A stretch of DNA of 64,000 bases from NCBI RefSeq assembly GCF_003634575.1, contig NZ_RBLJ01000002.1:186001-250000 (forward strand). The letters run 5' to 3'. This DNA is from Photorhabdus asymbiotica (GTDB lineage: Bacteria; Pseudomonadota; Gammaproteobacteria; Enterobacterales; Enterobacteriaceae). This document shows positions 30,766 to 39,074 of this stretch, one piece after another (positions within the stretch are counted from its first letter, which is position 1; each line of letters begins with the position of its first letter). The notes under the pieces were generated by a model. That model did no database searches. It saw only the letters and a program-made list of their open reading frames with translations, and was not told the DNA's origin. Both the position numbers and the translations under genes were made by a program.

Positions 30766-31614
30766 ATGAATAAGAAATTTCACGAAGCCAACCGTTTATC
30801 ATGGAATGCTGCCACTATTGCCCATAACAGCCATAAAGGTGATCAAGCTGCTTTTTTCAAGCAAGGAGGTAATACACTCTATCCAGAGGAATTATCATTA
30901 TTAGGTGACATAAAAGGTCTCAATATCTTACATCTACAATGTAATTCCGGTCAGGATACTTTGAGTTTGGCTCAATATGAAGCCAATGTAACCGGAGTTG
31001 ATATTTCTGATGAGGCTATTAATTTCGCCCGTCAATTGTCCGCCGACAGTGACATTCCAGCACAATTTCACCGAGCCGATATTTTCGATTGGATGGAGCA
31101 AGCTATTACAAAAAATCTGCAATTTGACCGAGTTTTCTGTTCTTATGGTGTATTGTTCTGGCTTTCTGATCTAAAAAATTGGGCCAAACTTATCTCACAA
31201 TTATTAGCACCGGAGGGGAAATTTATACTCGTTGAATTTCATCCAGTTACCTTATGCCTTAATGCACAATGGCAACCTTGTAACGACTATTTCGGAGAAA
31301 ATTCAGTCGTTGAAGCGGAGGGTGTCGTGGATTATGTTGCTGATTGTGCTGAAACACTCTGTCTAAACGAAATTATAAAAGGCATTACCGATTTCCAGAA
31401 TCCTCATCCCAGTTATGAGTTTTATTGGGGAATTCACGAAGTCCTAAATGCACTGATACAAGCAGAATTACGCATTGAGCAATTCAATGAATACCCTTAT
31501 TCCAACGGATGGAGTGGCCTTGCAGGCATGCGTCACATTGGTGGCGGCAAACTAGCGCAACCGGAAGGCATGCCCCGTATACCGCTAATGTACAGTGTGC
31601 TAGCAGGAAAATAA
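30766..31614 (+). CDS. Class I SAM-dependent methyltransferase
   Basis: The 282-aa protein has the Rossmann-type SAM site: motif I LNILHLQCNSGQDTLSLA (about residues 50-67), the acidic end of strand 2 in TGVDISDEAI, and motif II/III FDRVFCSYGVLFWLSDL. After the Rossmann core a C-terminal half shows FHPVTLCLNAQW and SYEFYWGIHEVLNAL, typical of small-molecule methyltransferases of uncertain substrate. It stands alone between ERICs and a Fic gene. A 14-bp TAAAAGGTAAAAAA sequence is tandemly repeated just upstream (30731 and 30748). The substrate is unknown. Confidence 0.8.
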   Translation: MNKKFHEANRLSWNAATIAHNSHKGDQAAFFKQGGNTLYPEELSLLGDIKGLNILHLQCNSGQDTLSLAQYEANVTGVDISDEAINFARQLSADSDIPAQFHRADIFDWMEQAITKNLQFDRVFCSYGVLFWLSDLKNWAKLISQLLAPEGKFILVEFHPVTLCLNAQWQPCNDYFGENSVVEAEGVVDYVADCAETLCLNEIIKGITDFQNPHPSYEFYWGIHEVLNALIQAELRIEQFNEYPYSNGWSGLAGMRHIGGGKLAQPEGMPRIPLMYSVLAGK

Positions 31615-31747
31615 TCAGACAACTCATACGATCATCGCCAGTCTATTGCTCATTACCCTTTACTGGCGATAATATCTACCTATTTTAGAACCAATAATAA
31701 CGTTAAAACGATTTACGGTAACCCTATCAATCCAATCAAGGCATCCA

Positions 31748-32767
31748 ATGAGTCCAGGCAAAAAAGGCTATCAACCCCCTTTCTCAATTACAACTAAAAT
31801 GATCCAATTAGTTGCTGAAATCAGTGAGAATATCGGGCGGTTAAGTACAGAACAAGAACAAATAACAGCCCTGCGATTAAGACGAATAAATCGGATACGA
31901 ACAATTCACGGCTCACTGGCAATAGAAGGTAATTTACTTGATGCAAGCCAAATCACAGCAATTATTGAAGGAAAGCGAGTCATTGCCCCAATCAGTGAAA
32001 TACAAGAAGCACGTAATGCTATCTTGGCTTATGAAAAGCTCAATCACTGGCATTTCACATCAGAGCAAAACTTATTGGAAGCCCACTCTATTCTGATGAA
32101 AGGATTAATAGATAATGCTGGCAGTTACCGATACAGTGGCGTCGGTGTAATGGATGGGGAAAAAGTCCTCCATACGGCACCACAAGCAAACCGAGTTCCC
32201 AAGCTCATGGGTGACCTTTTTCACTGGCTAAGTTCTACTGATATTCATCCACTTATTACCAGCTGTATTTTCCATTATGAATTTGAATTCATTCATCCGT
32301 TTTCAGATGGAAACGGCAGAATGGGCAGGTTGTGGCAGACATTAATTTTAAATCATTGGAACCCATTATTTGAATTTATTCCCGTTGAAAGCCTGATTTA
32401 CGAACATCAAGCTCATTATTACCGAGCAATTAATCTCAGTAGCCAATTAATTGATTGTGCGCCATTTATCGAATTTATGCTGCACATGATTCGTGATGCA
32501 ATTCTGACATCTACCCATCAGGCTACCCATCAGGCTACCCATCAGGCTACCCAACAAGTTAAACAATTAATCATGGTATTGAGAGGAGAAATGAACCGTG
32601 AGCAACTTCAATTAGCACTTGGATTAAAAGACCGTAACTCATTCCGTCAGCGCTATTTACAACCCGCACTCAAAGCCGGATTCATTGAAATGAGCCATCC
32701 AGAAAAACCTAGCAGCCCATTACAACGATATCGTTTGACAGAAAAAGGATTGAATTTAAAAAAATAA
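31748..32767 (+). CDS. Fic-domain protein (probable AMP transferase) with C-terminal winged helix
   Basis: Fic enzymes usually attach AMP to hydroxyl side chains of target proteins. The active-site motif HPFSDGNGRMGR is complete (His183), with the flap and alpha-helical Fic_N region before it. The autoinhibitory motif [S/T]xxxE[G/N] is present near the N-terminus as SLAIEG (Ser56, Glu60), marking a class II, self-inhibited Fic protein. A C-terminal winged-helix part (EQLQLALGLKDRNSFRQRYL) follows. Between them lies a run of THQA units from a 12-bp tandem repeat at about 32513-32552. AAGG lies 6 bp before the ATG. No antitoxin gene is adjacent. Confidence 0.88.
   Translation: MSPGKKGYQPPFSITTKMIQLVAEISENIGRLSTEQEQITALRLRRINRIRTIHGSLAIEGNLLDASQITAIIEGKRVIAPISEIQEARNAILAYEKLNHWHFTSEQNLLEAHSILMKGLIDNAGSYRYSGVGVMDGEKVLHTAPQANRVPKLMGDLFHWLSSTDIHPLITSCIFHYEFEFIHPFSDGNGRMGRLWQTLILNHWNPLFEFIPVESLIYEHQAHYYRAINLSSQLIDCAPFIEFMLHMIRDAILTSTHQATHQATHQATQQVKQLIMVLRGEMNREQLQLALGLKDRNSFRQRYLQPALKAGFIEMSHPEKPSSPLQRYRLTEKGLNLKK
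32513..32552 (+). repeat. In-frame 12-bp tandem repeat in the Fic gene
   Basis: CTACCCATCAGG is repeated three times, with a degenerate fourth unit (CTACCCAACAAG), encoding THQA-type units at about residues 256-270. It sits in the linker between the Fic domain and the winged helix, so copy-number change would alter linker length without shifting the frame. Confidence 0.9.
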
Positions 32768-32858
32768 TAAATATCTCATCACGCCACAGTCAATATTATT
32801 ACAACAAATTATTTATCAAAAAATAAGAAAAACAATTTACTATAATGTTTTTATCTCA

Positions 32859-32984
32859 TATACCCAATAGATTTCGAGTTGCAGCGCGGCGGCAAGTGAA
32901 CGCATCCCCAGGAGCATAGCTAACTATGTGACTGGGGTGCGTAAAGCAGCCAACAAAGCAGCGGCTTGAAAGATGAAGGGTATA
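32859..32984 (+). repeat. ERIC element (type A)
   Basis: A 126-bp copy with the type-A signature TTTCGAGTTGCAGCGCGGCG, followed without spacing by the next ERIC. Confidence 0.93.
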
Positions 32985-33111
32985 TATACCCAATAGATTT
33001 CAAGATGCATCGCGACGGCAAAGGAGCGAATCCCCGGGAGCATAGATAACTATGTGACCGGGGTGAGTGAGTGCAGCCAACAAAGAGGCAACTTGAAAGA
33101 TAACAGGTATA
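32985..33111 (+). repeat. ERIC element (type B), tandem with the previous copy
   Basis: A complete 127-bp copy with the type-B signature AAGATGCATCGCGACGGC. It ends 3 bp before the stop codon of the GH39-like gene on the opposite strand, so that gene's message would read straight into inverted ERIC sequence. Confidence 0.94.
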
Positions 33112-33114
33112 AAA

Positions 33115-34860
33115 TTAATTATTACTTAACTCTAATGAATACAATGTCACCGTTGAAGGAGTTGCTCCTTTATCTACTAATGTTAATTTATTATCAGCGA
33201 TAGATATATCAATTTGGTTAGTGACTTCTGGTGGTGTCATTTGTTCCAGCGATCCACCTTCTTGAATACGATAAGCTTTAACGTTAAGTTTTTTATAATT
33301 GATATGATTAATGACTACAGTAATGCCATGGTCGCTATCAGTATAATCACGACTTTTACCTTTCAACTGATTAATCGGAAATGGCTTAGCCGGCTCATGT
33401 TGCACTACCGCATTATCAACATGGATTGTTGTCGGATCAACGCCACCAAACCATTTATCCTTACTCCAATTATCCGTTAATTGATCCAGTAATCGCACAG
33501 TATCCAGATAGTATTGTTGATATAAATAATCAGGAGCCACATTACCATCGGCAAAATCCTGATCAACTTTATAATTTGCGGCTAAGATATTAATCTTATT
33601 GCCTTCAGTATTCTCAGTTGCCAAAACCGTTAATCCTGTTGAGAAATCCCTATTGCCACTTAAGATATAAGGTGTTTCGAACATTCTGGCAAACAGGTAA
33701 AAGGATTGAGCCGAATAAGTACAAAAATTTTTAACACTTGGTTTTTTAGGATTAGGCTGATTATTAAATAAACCAAAAGATGAACCATCTCCCCGATAAT
33801 AATAAGCTCTGTCGGCTTTTATATATTGCATATAAATAAATGTGGAAGCAATATATGCCGCATTTTTAATGCTCTGTATTTTTGTATACGTATTTTTTGT
33901 CGCAATAGGGCAGGAATTCCATTCAGTACAAAAACTCTCTGCATTGGTAAAACCATAAGTATCCAAGCCCTTTTGAACTGTATTCCCCACATCAATAATG
34001 TTTTGTGGGTCTCCAGTTTCAACATATCCATGCCAGGCATAGAAATCTAACGGTACATTATTATCTCTACAATATCGTAAAAATCCTTCAAAATAATCTT
34101 CTTTTGATTTATAAACAAACGTAATGCCGGCACCACCTACTTTAACCGAAGGATCAACAGCTTTAATTATTCTTGCAATTTTTTCATATAATTCATAATA
34201 CTTTTTAGGATCATCATTATTCCAGAAAAAACTTATGTCAGGTTCATTCCAAACCTGCCAGTAGGTTATTTTTCTTGGCAGCCCAATTCTGGCATAATTT
34301 AAAGCGTAGCGATTCACCAACGTGCTAACTAATATTGCATAAATATCAAAATCTTCTGGTATTTCATAACCACCATCAACGGAACGCCCAATACGAAACA
34401 TTATCTGTCGCTGAATATTATCTGGGTTCAGTTCAGCGTTATTATTCATAATGTCACGCAGATAAGCATCCGTCATTTTATAATTAGCCTCTTTTAATGC
34501 AAGACTAATATCATTATTTCTCATCCCGACAGCTGCATAGGGAAATATGGTTCTAACATTTGAAATATCAGCGAATAATTTTTTAGCCGCTGGTTTATTT
34601 TCTGCTGGAACATTAACAATAATTTGATTGTTATCATTGACCCGATCCGCATGGACATAATTATCCATATCACCAATACCAAAACCATCATGAAGCCGGA
34701 TATGTGTAATTCCCATCTGATTAAATTGATCATCTAAATCAGGGAAACCCGGCATCAAAGATTTAGGAACACCATTCAAACCATTAACCTCTTTAAGCAA
34801 TGAGCGATGCCCTGCTGATAAATCTCGGTGATTTTTATTAAATGAAAAAATCTTAGTCAT
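33115..34860 (-). CDS. GH39-like glycoside hydrolase (clan GH-A), substrate unknown
   Basis: The 581-aa protein resembles family 39 beta-xylosidase/iduronidase enzymes. A (beta/alpha)8 barrel is indicated by ITHIRLHDGFG near residue 51, the acid/base motif WQVWNEPD with Glu206, a DFYAWHGY strand near 272, and the nucleophile segment FCTEWNSC with Glu313. A C-terminal beta-rich region after about residue 480 fits the usual accessory domain. No signal peptide is visible: the N-terminus is MTKIFSFNKNHRDL. No sugar transporter or regulator is adjacent. It lies between ERICs in an accessory region. The family call is by motif only; a related GH-A family is possible. Confidence 0.7.
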   Translation of the reverse strand: MTKIFSFNKNHRDLSAGHRSLLKEVNGLNGVPKSLMPGFPDLDDQFNQMGITHIRLHDGFGIGDMDNYVHADRVNDNNQIIVNVPAENKPAAKKLFADISNVRTIFPYAAVGMRNNDISLALKEANYKMTDAYLRDIMNNNAELNPDNIQRQIMFRIGRSVDGGYEIPEDFDIYAILVSTLVNRYALNYARIGLPRKITYWQVWNEPDISFFWNNDDPKKYYELYEKIARIIKAVDPSVKVGGAGITFVYKSKEDYFEGFLRYCRDNNVPLDFYAWHGYVETGDPQNIIDVGNTVQKGLDTYGFTNAESFCTEWNSCPIATKNTYTKIQSIKNAAYIASTFIYMQYIKADRAYYYRGDGSSFGLFNNQPNPKKPSVKNFCTYSAQSFYLFARMFETPYILSGNRDFSTGLTVLATENTEGNKINILAANYKVDQDFADGNVAPDYLYQQYYLDTVRLLDQLTDNWSKDKWFGGVDPTTIHVDNAVVQHEPAKPFPINQLKGKSRDYTDSDHGITVVINHINYKKLNVKAYRIQEGGSLEQMTPPEVTNQIDISIADNKLTLVDKGATPSTVTLYSLELSNN

Positions 34861-35123
34861 AATAAACCTCTATATTCATTAATGAATGATATTGCTATAA
34901 ATCAAAAACAATATAGAAGAATAAATATATTTCTATAGAAACTCAACAACAATAAATGAATCAAATAATCAGATAATAATTAAATATCACTTTTAACTAT
35001 GTTTTAAAATTACCATCTATTAATTTTAATTTATTACAGCAATCAATAATTACATGGATATAGTTGTTTCCACCCATAATCGATCCCGTGATTTATTTAA
35101 CAAAATCAGTATCAAAGAACATA

Positions 35124-35250
35124 TATACCCAAAAGATTTCGAGTTGAAGCGCGACGGCAAGTGAACGAATCCCCAGGAGCATAGATAACGATGTGACTGG
35201 GGTGAGTGAAAGCAGCCAACAAAGCAGCAACTCGAAATCTATTGGGTATA
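35124..35250 (+). repeat. ERIC element with unusually long perfect-like terminal inverted repeats
   Basis: A 127-bp copy whose right end reads CAACTCGAAATCTATTGGGTATA in place of the usual CAACTTGAAAGATGAAGGGTATA. It therefore mirrors its own left end over about 23 bp with one or two mismatches. It lies in the 758-bp gap 34861-35618, which is otherwise AT-rich with no gene that I can support. Confidence 0.93.
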
Positions 35251-35618
35251 TTCTTTTATGCCGTAAAAAGTGATATTTATAAATTGGTAGAAAGTGACAT
35301 TATTATATTGGTGCTACATTCATTAATCACATAAATTCGACCAAAACTTTTCTACTTATTGACTATATATGAAAAAGTATCTCCGGCAATTCTGTAATTC
35401 ACACATCCTAATTCAACCAATTATCATGTTAAAACGCATACCATACTGATTGAAGAAATTTTAAACAGCCTGCCTAGCTTAACTTGTATGCAAAAAACAA
35501 TTAAGCCGTTTGTGTAATATACAAAAACACATTACACATTTACTATTAACGTGTTATCTTTATCTGGCATTGAAACCAGTTAATTAATTTAATTCCAAAT
35601 AGGTTAAAAAATTGTCTT

Positions 35619-36527
35619 ATGACCTCTAAACTCTATCCTACGATACTGATCCCTTTTTTCTTCGCGCTAACAGCTTGTGATTTAATTAAAGATCTTGATG
35701 ATGAAGCCGGTAAGTTCTACTTTAGTAATTCAGGTAACACGCCACTACAATTTAAAATTGATGACCAATCCTTTAATTTAAAAGAAGATGAAATTGGGAT
35801 AGTTGATTTAAAAGTAGGCGAACATGTTATGGAAACTGCCGACGGGCAACAAACTCCATTTATGGTGTATCCGAATAATAAAGGCGGTATTATTAATCCA
35901 AACAAAGATATGTACTACACCTACAGTATGGTTTATGCAACAAATGAGAATAGTGCGAATCACTTTTCTCCTCCCATCAATCAAGTTGTCATCAATGGCG
36001 AAGTATACGAAGGTCCCATCCACAGTACCAATGCAGTATTTATTGATAATAATTTCTTTCGCTGCACTTACCCAATTGGTACGCCATTCCCAGATGAAAT
36101 TAAATCTTGGGACAAAAAATCCGTTGGTTCAATTGAAACTAAGTGCTTTAATAAAAAAGAATTTTTAACCTTTTATCATAATGAAGCCGGCGAGCCAATT
36201 AATCCCCAAGCTACTATCAATGTTGCTGCAAACAGTGACTCCATAACAGATTATTTTGGTAACAGTGTGCCAAGTGCTGACTTCGAGAATCCAGATCTTC
36301 AAGCCAAAGCCCAAAAGATAGTGGCTTTATTACAGCAATTTGTACAGTCTAAAGATGCCAATGTGCAAAAAGATTTTCAAAAGCAATATCACGAATTAAT
36401 TATAGATTTGATTCAAGTCTCCAGTAAAGCAGCCGTGCATCAAACTAAAGAAGAAAACGAAAAATACAACCACTTTTCACAACAAAGTGGTAATGTAATT
36501 GGTGCTGGCATTATGGCCAGACCATAA
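35619..36527 (+). CDS. Orphan lipoprotein of unknown function
   Basis: The 302-aa protein starts with a lipoprotein signal (MTSKLYPTILIPFFFALTAC, Cys20). The next residue is Asp, the classical inner-membrane retention signal in enterobacteria. The mature part begins with a beta-rich domain (about 35-110, KFYFSNSGNTPLQFKIDDQ) that recalls small adhesin-like or inhibitor folds. It then has a middle region with two cysteines (FFRCTYP and ETKCFN) and a helical C-terminus from about 225. I do not recognise a family. It is flanked on both sides by ERICs and has no operon partner. Confidence 0.7.
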   Translation: MTSKLYPTILIPFFFALTACDLIKDLDDEAGKFYFSNSGNTPLQFKIDDQSFNLKEDEIGIVDLKVGEHVMETADGQQTPFMVYPNNKGGIINPNKDMYYTYSMVYATNENSANHFSPPINQVVINGEVYEGPIHSTNAVFIDNNFFRCTYPIGTPFPDEIKSWDKKSVGSIETKCFNKKEFLTFYHNEAGEPINPQATINVAANSDSITDYFGNSVPSADFENPDLQAKAQKIVALLQQFVQSKDANVQKDFQKQYHELIIDLIQVSSKAAVHQTKEENEKYNHFSQQSGNVIGAGIMARP

Positions 36528-36750
36528 TTTTATAAAAAGACTGCTTGATTAAATTGCCTCCAAAATATCGGAAACCTTTCTGATATTCAGAGAGGCAATT
36601 TCTATTAGATGTTTTAACATTTAAGCTTCCCATCATTCACTATTATCTTGCTGGTAGATAGACAGATAATAAGTATTGTGATCAAGTTCACTTTTTTAAT
36701 ATAAAGAACAACAAATAAAATAGCCTGATGAGATAAACGTACAAGATTCT

Positions 36751-36877
36751 TATACCCAATAGATTTCGAGTTGCAGCGCGGCGGCAAGTGAACGAATCCC
36801 CAGGAGCATAGATAACTATGTGACTGGGGTGAGTGAAAGCAGCCAACAAAGCAGCAACTTGAAGGATGAAGGGTATA
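36751..36877 (+). repeat. ERIC element (type A)
   Basis: A complete 127-bp type-A copy, close to the consensus of the copies in this window. Confidence 0.95.
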
Positions 36878-37158
36878 TATTGATAAAGATTACCAGATAC
36901 CTTACCTAAATATTATAAGGAAGAAACTGGTAAATAACCCGAGACTACGGCGACGAGCCTTATTGTAGAGTCAGTTCCTAACTCCCAGCATCAGGCGCAT
37001 TTTGGCTGACCAGAGTCCAGAATGCGGCTCTGATGTTCCCCGAATATCATTGGGATATGAGCACGACTGTTAAATGTATAGAGGGACAGGGCGTTACAGC
37101 ACATCTGACGACCATCAGCTGATTCACTCTGTCAGGTAACACTAATTCGTTTTATCTC
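36878..37158. other. Unexplained GC-richer non-coding block between an ERIC and exbD
   Basis: From about 36940 the base composition shifts to more G+C than the surrounding AT-rich DNA (for example CTACGGCGACGAGCC, AGAATGCGGCTCTGATG), but no open frame of useful length is present. It loosely resembles non-coding ends of insertion sequences or a decayed gene. I found no inverted repeats that would mark ends. Confidence 0.3.
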
Positions 37159-37180
37159 AACCGCGCTTTCCAGCGCGGTT
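37159..37180 (-). terminator. Hairpin after exbD
   Basis: AACCGCGC and GCGCGGTT form a perfect 8-bp stem with a 6-nt loop, 14 bp after the exbD stop on the minus strand. TTGAGATAAAA follows rather than a clean U-run. Confidence 0.6.
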
Positions 37181-37194
37181 GCTTAGTGGAAAAA

Positions 37195-37620
37195 TCAACC
37201 CGATGAAACCGCTTCCATCCCCACCAATCCCACTTTCAAATAACCCGATTTACGCAGAGAATCCATCACACTCATCAGTGTTTCATAATCCACAGTTTTA
37301 TCAGCCTGAAAGAAAATGGTTGTCTCTTTATTAGATTGAGTTGTCTGATCCAATACCGCCGCCAAAGTATCATGATCTACCTGTTGATCACCGACATAAA
37401 GCTGGCGATCGGCCTTAACCGTCAAGAATACCGGCTTTTCTGGACGTGGCTGCGGTTTTGCCGACGAAGCAGGTAAATCCACTTTAATATCAACGGTTGC
37501 CAGTGGTGCTGCCACCATGAAGATAATCAACAGCACCAACATCACGTCAATAAACGGTGTGACGTTGATTTCGTGCAATTCGCCACTATCGTCTAAATCT
37601 TCATTAAGACGTATTGCCAT
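37195..37620 (-). CDS. exbD: TonB-system energy transducer ExbD
   Basis: ExbD forms the inner-membrane proton motor with ExbB that drives TonB-dependent uptake of iron siderophores and vitamin B12. From ATG 37618-37620 the product is 141 aa, the same as E. coli. It has a short cytoplasmic N-terminus, one membrane segment with the essential Asp in NVTPFIDVMLVLLIIFMV, and a periplasmic domain ending in SLRKSGYLKVGLVG. It begins 4 bp after exbB. A longer frame to 37698 only overlaps exbB. Confidence 0.96.
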   Translation of the reverse strand: MAIRLNEDLDDSGELHEINVTPFIDVMLVLLIIFMVAAPLATVDIKVDLPASSAKPQPRPEKPVFLTVKADRQLYVGDQQVDHDTLAAVLDQTTQSNKETTIFFQADKTVDYETLMSVMDSLRKSGYLKVGLVGMEAVSSG

Positions 37621-37624
37621 AAAA

Positions 37625-38596
37625 TCACCTTGTCTTGCTATTTGCCAAATCCAGATCACGGCCAAGTAGTAATAATGACTGTGCCGCCACATCACCAACC
37701 TGACCGCGGTAAGACGCTATCATACGAGCGAAGATGTTATAGATCACAACAGCAGGAATTGCCGCCACTAAACCAAGTGCGGTCGCCAATAGCGCTTCGG
37801 CAATACCCGGAGCAACAACTGCAAGGTTAGTTGTTTGAGAGTGAGCAATACCGATAAAGCTGTTCATGATGCCCCACACCGTACCAAACAGGCCAACGAA
37901 AGGAGAAATTGCCCCAATTGTTGCCAGATAGCCATTACCACGCCCCATATGACGGCTGATAGCCGCAACTGAACGTTCCAAACGGAAAGAAGCGCGTTCT
38001 TTAGTACTATTCAGATCAAGACTCTCAGAAGATAGCTGGCGTTCTGCCTGAACTTCGCTCAACAACATACGACTGATACTGAGTTTGCTAAAACCTTCTG
38101 CCATTTCAGCAGCTTGATCAAGGCTCTTAACTTCTGCCAATGCCAGTTGTTCTTTACGTAAACGACGACCAGCAGCCAACAATTCAGCACCTTTTGAGAA
38201 GAATAAAGCCCAGGTAATAACAGAAGCAATTACCAAACCAATCATAACGGTTTTCACAACGACATCCGCGTTCTGATACATGCCCCAAATAGACAGATCG
38301 GTAGCAAAGCCACTGGAGAGATTAGCGCCATCCTTTGGATCGTTTGATAAACCAGCATCAGTTGCGACTGGAGTAACTTGGGTAGACTCTGTAGCAGATA
38401 CAGTTTGTGGAACGACCTGATTTGCTTGTGGTGCCGTCGTATCAGAAGTTGCGGGGATAGCTGTCGGAGCAGGCGCTGCAACCTGTGCGGTTTTTGCCGT
38501 GGGATTATTGTCTGTTGCGGATGCTGGTGCTGTATCAGCTAGTGCTGAACCTGTCAGTCCGAACGCTAATATTATTGAAGCAGTCAAATTACGCAT
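37625..38596 (-). CDS. exbB: TonB-system biopolymer transport protein ExbB
   Basis: The protein from ATG 38594-38596 is 323 aa, longer than E. coli ExbB (244). The extra part is an N-terminal signal sequence ([20 protein letters not shown]) and a low-complexity Ala/Pro/Thr linker (about 20-90), as found in the longer ExbB forms. The MotA/TolQ/ExbB core has the first membrane segment near [20 protein letters not shown], and the conserved [13 protein letters not shown] and [13 protein letters not shown] segments. The open frame continues upstream to 38785, but those codons are an inverted ERIC. A Fur-box candidate lies beyond the ERIC. Confidence 0.93.
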   Translation of the reverse strand: MRNLTASIILAFGLTGSALADTAPASATDNNPTAKTAQVAAPAPTAIPATSDTTAPQANQVVPQTVSATESTQVTPVATDAGLSNDPKDGANLSSGFATDLSIWGMYQNADVVVKTVMIGLVIASVITWALFFSKGAELLAAGRRLRKEQLALAEVKSLDQAAEMAEGFSKLSISRMLLSEVQAERQLSSESLDLNSTKERASFRLERSVAAISRHMGRGNGYLATIGAISPFVGLFGTVWGIMNSFIGIAHSQTTNLAVVAPGIAEALLATALGLVAAIPAVVIYNIFARMIASYRGQVGDVAAQSLLLLGRDLDLANSKTR

Positions 38597-38622
38597 CAGT
38601 TGGCCTTGGCTCCCTTTCTTTA

Positions 38623-38749
38623 TATACCCGTTATCTTTCAAGTTGCCTCTTTGTTGGCTGCACTCACTCACCCCAGTCACAGAGTTATCTATGCTCCCGG
38701 GGATTCGCTCCCTGGCCGTCGCGATGCATCTTGAAATCCATTGGGTATA
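38623..38749 (-). repeat. ERIC element (type B, inverted) in the exbB leader
   Basis: A complete 127-bp type-B copy in reverse orientation. It ends 26 bp before the exbB ATG and stays open in the exbB frame. It separates the coding sequence from the Fur-box candidate, so the exbB message should start with or contain the ERIC hairpin. Confidence 0.95.
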
Positions 38750-38874
38750 AACCTTTTTATTTAGCTGTAAATTGCCTTTCGTCATCTCGCTAACCTTAAT
38801 TTACCCGGAGTCTTCACTCATCTTCACCAGATGAGTAAAAATGCCAGCTGATAATATCAGACATTAAGTGGTTT

Positions 38875-38893
38875 GATAGTAATTATCATTATT
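38875..38893. promoter_or_regulatory. Fur-box candidate between exbB and metC
   Basis: GATAGTAATTATCATTATT matches 15 of 19 positions of the Fur consensus GATAATGATAATCATTATC. It lies upstream of exbB, a classical Fur target in E. coli, and 182 bp before the divergent metC. No experimental support is possible here. Confidence 0.7.
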
Positions 38894-39074
38894 GTTTAAT
38901 AAAAAAGTGTTACCCCTTCACAAAATAAAGTCAAAGAAACCCTACTCACAGGTTACCAGATTGAATTTTCGTCAAGTTGCTCTAATCCCTTTGTACAAAA
39001 AGGACTAAATCTTTTAACGTGTTAACCATGTTTTTCACACCATTTCAAAAATCGAAATAAGGTGACAATGGATC

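Noticed and set aside
32513-32552. Short direct repeats that could suggest a CRISPR
   Set aside because: They are contiguous 12-bp units within a coding frame with no spacers; no CRISPR array or cas gene was seen anywhere in the window.
38597-38785. N-terminal extension of ExbB
   Set aside because: These codons are an inverted ERIC element that happens to be open in this frame; the signal peptide begins at 38596.
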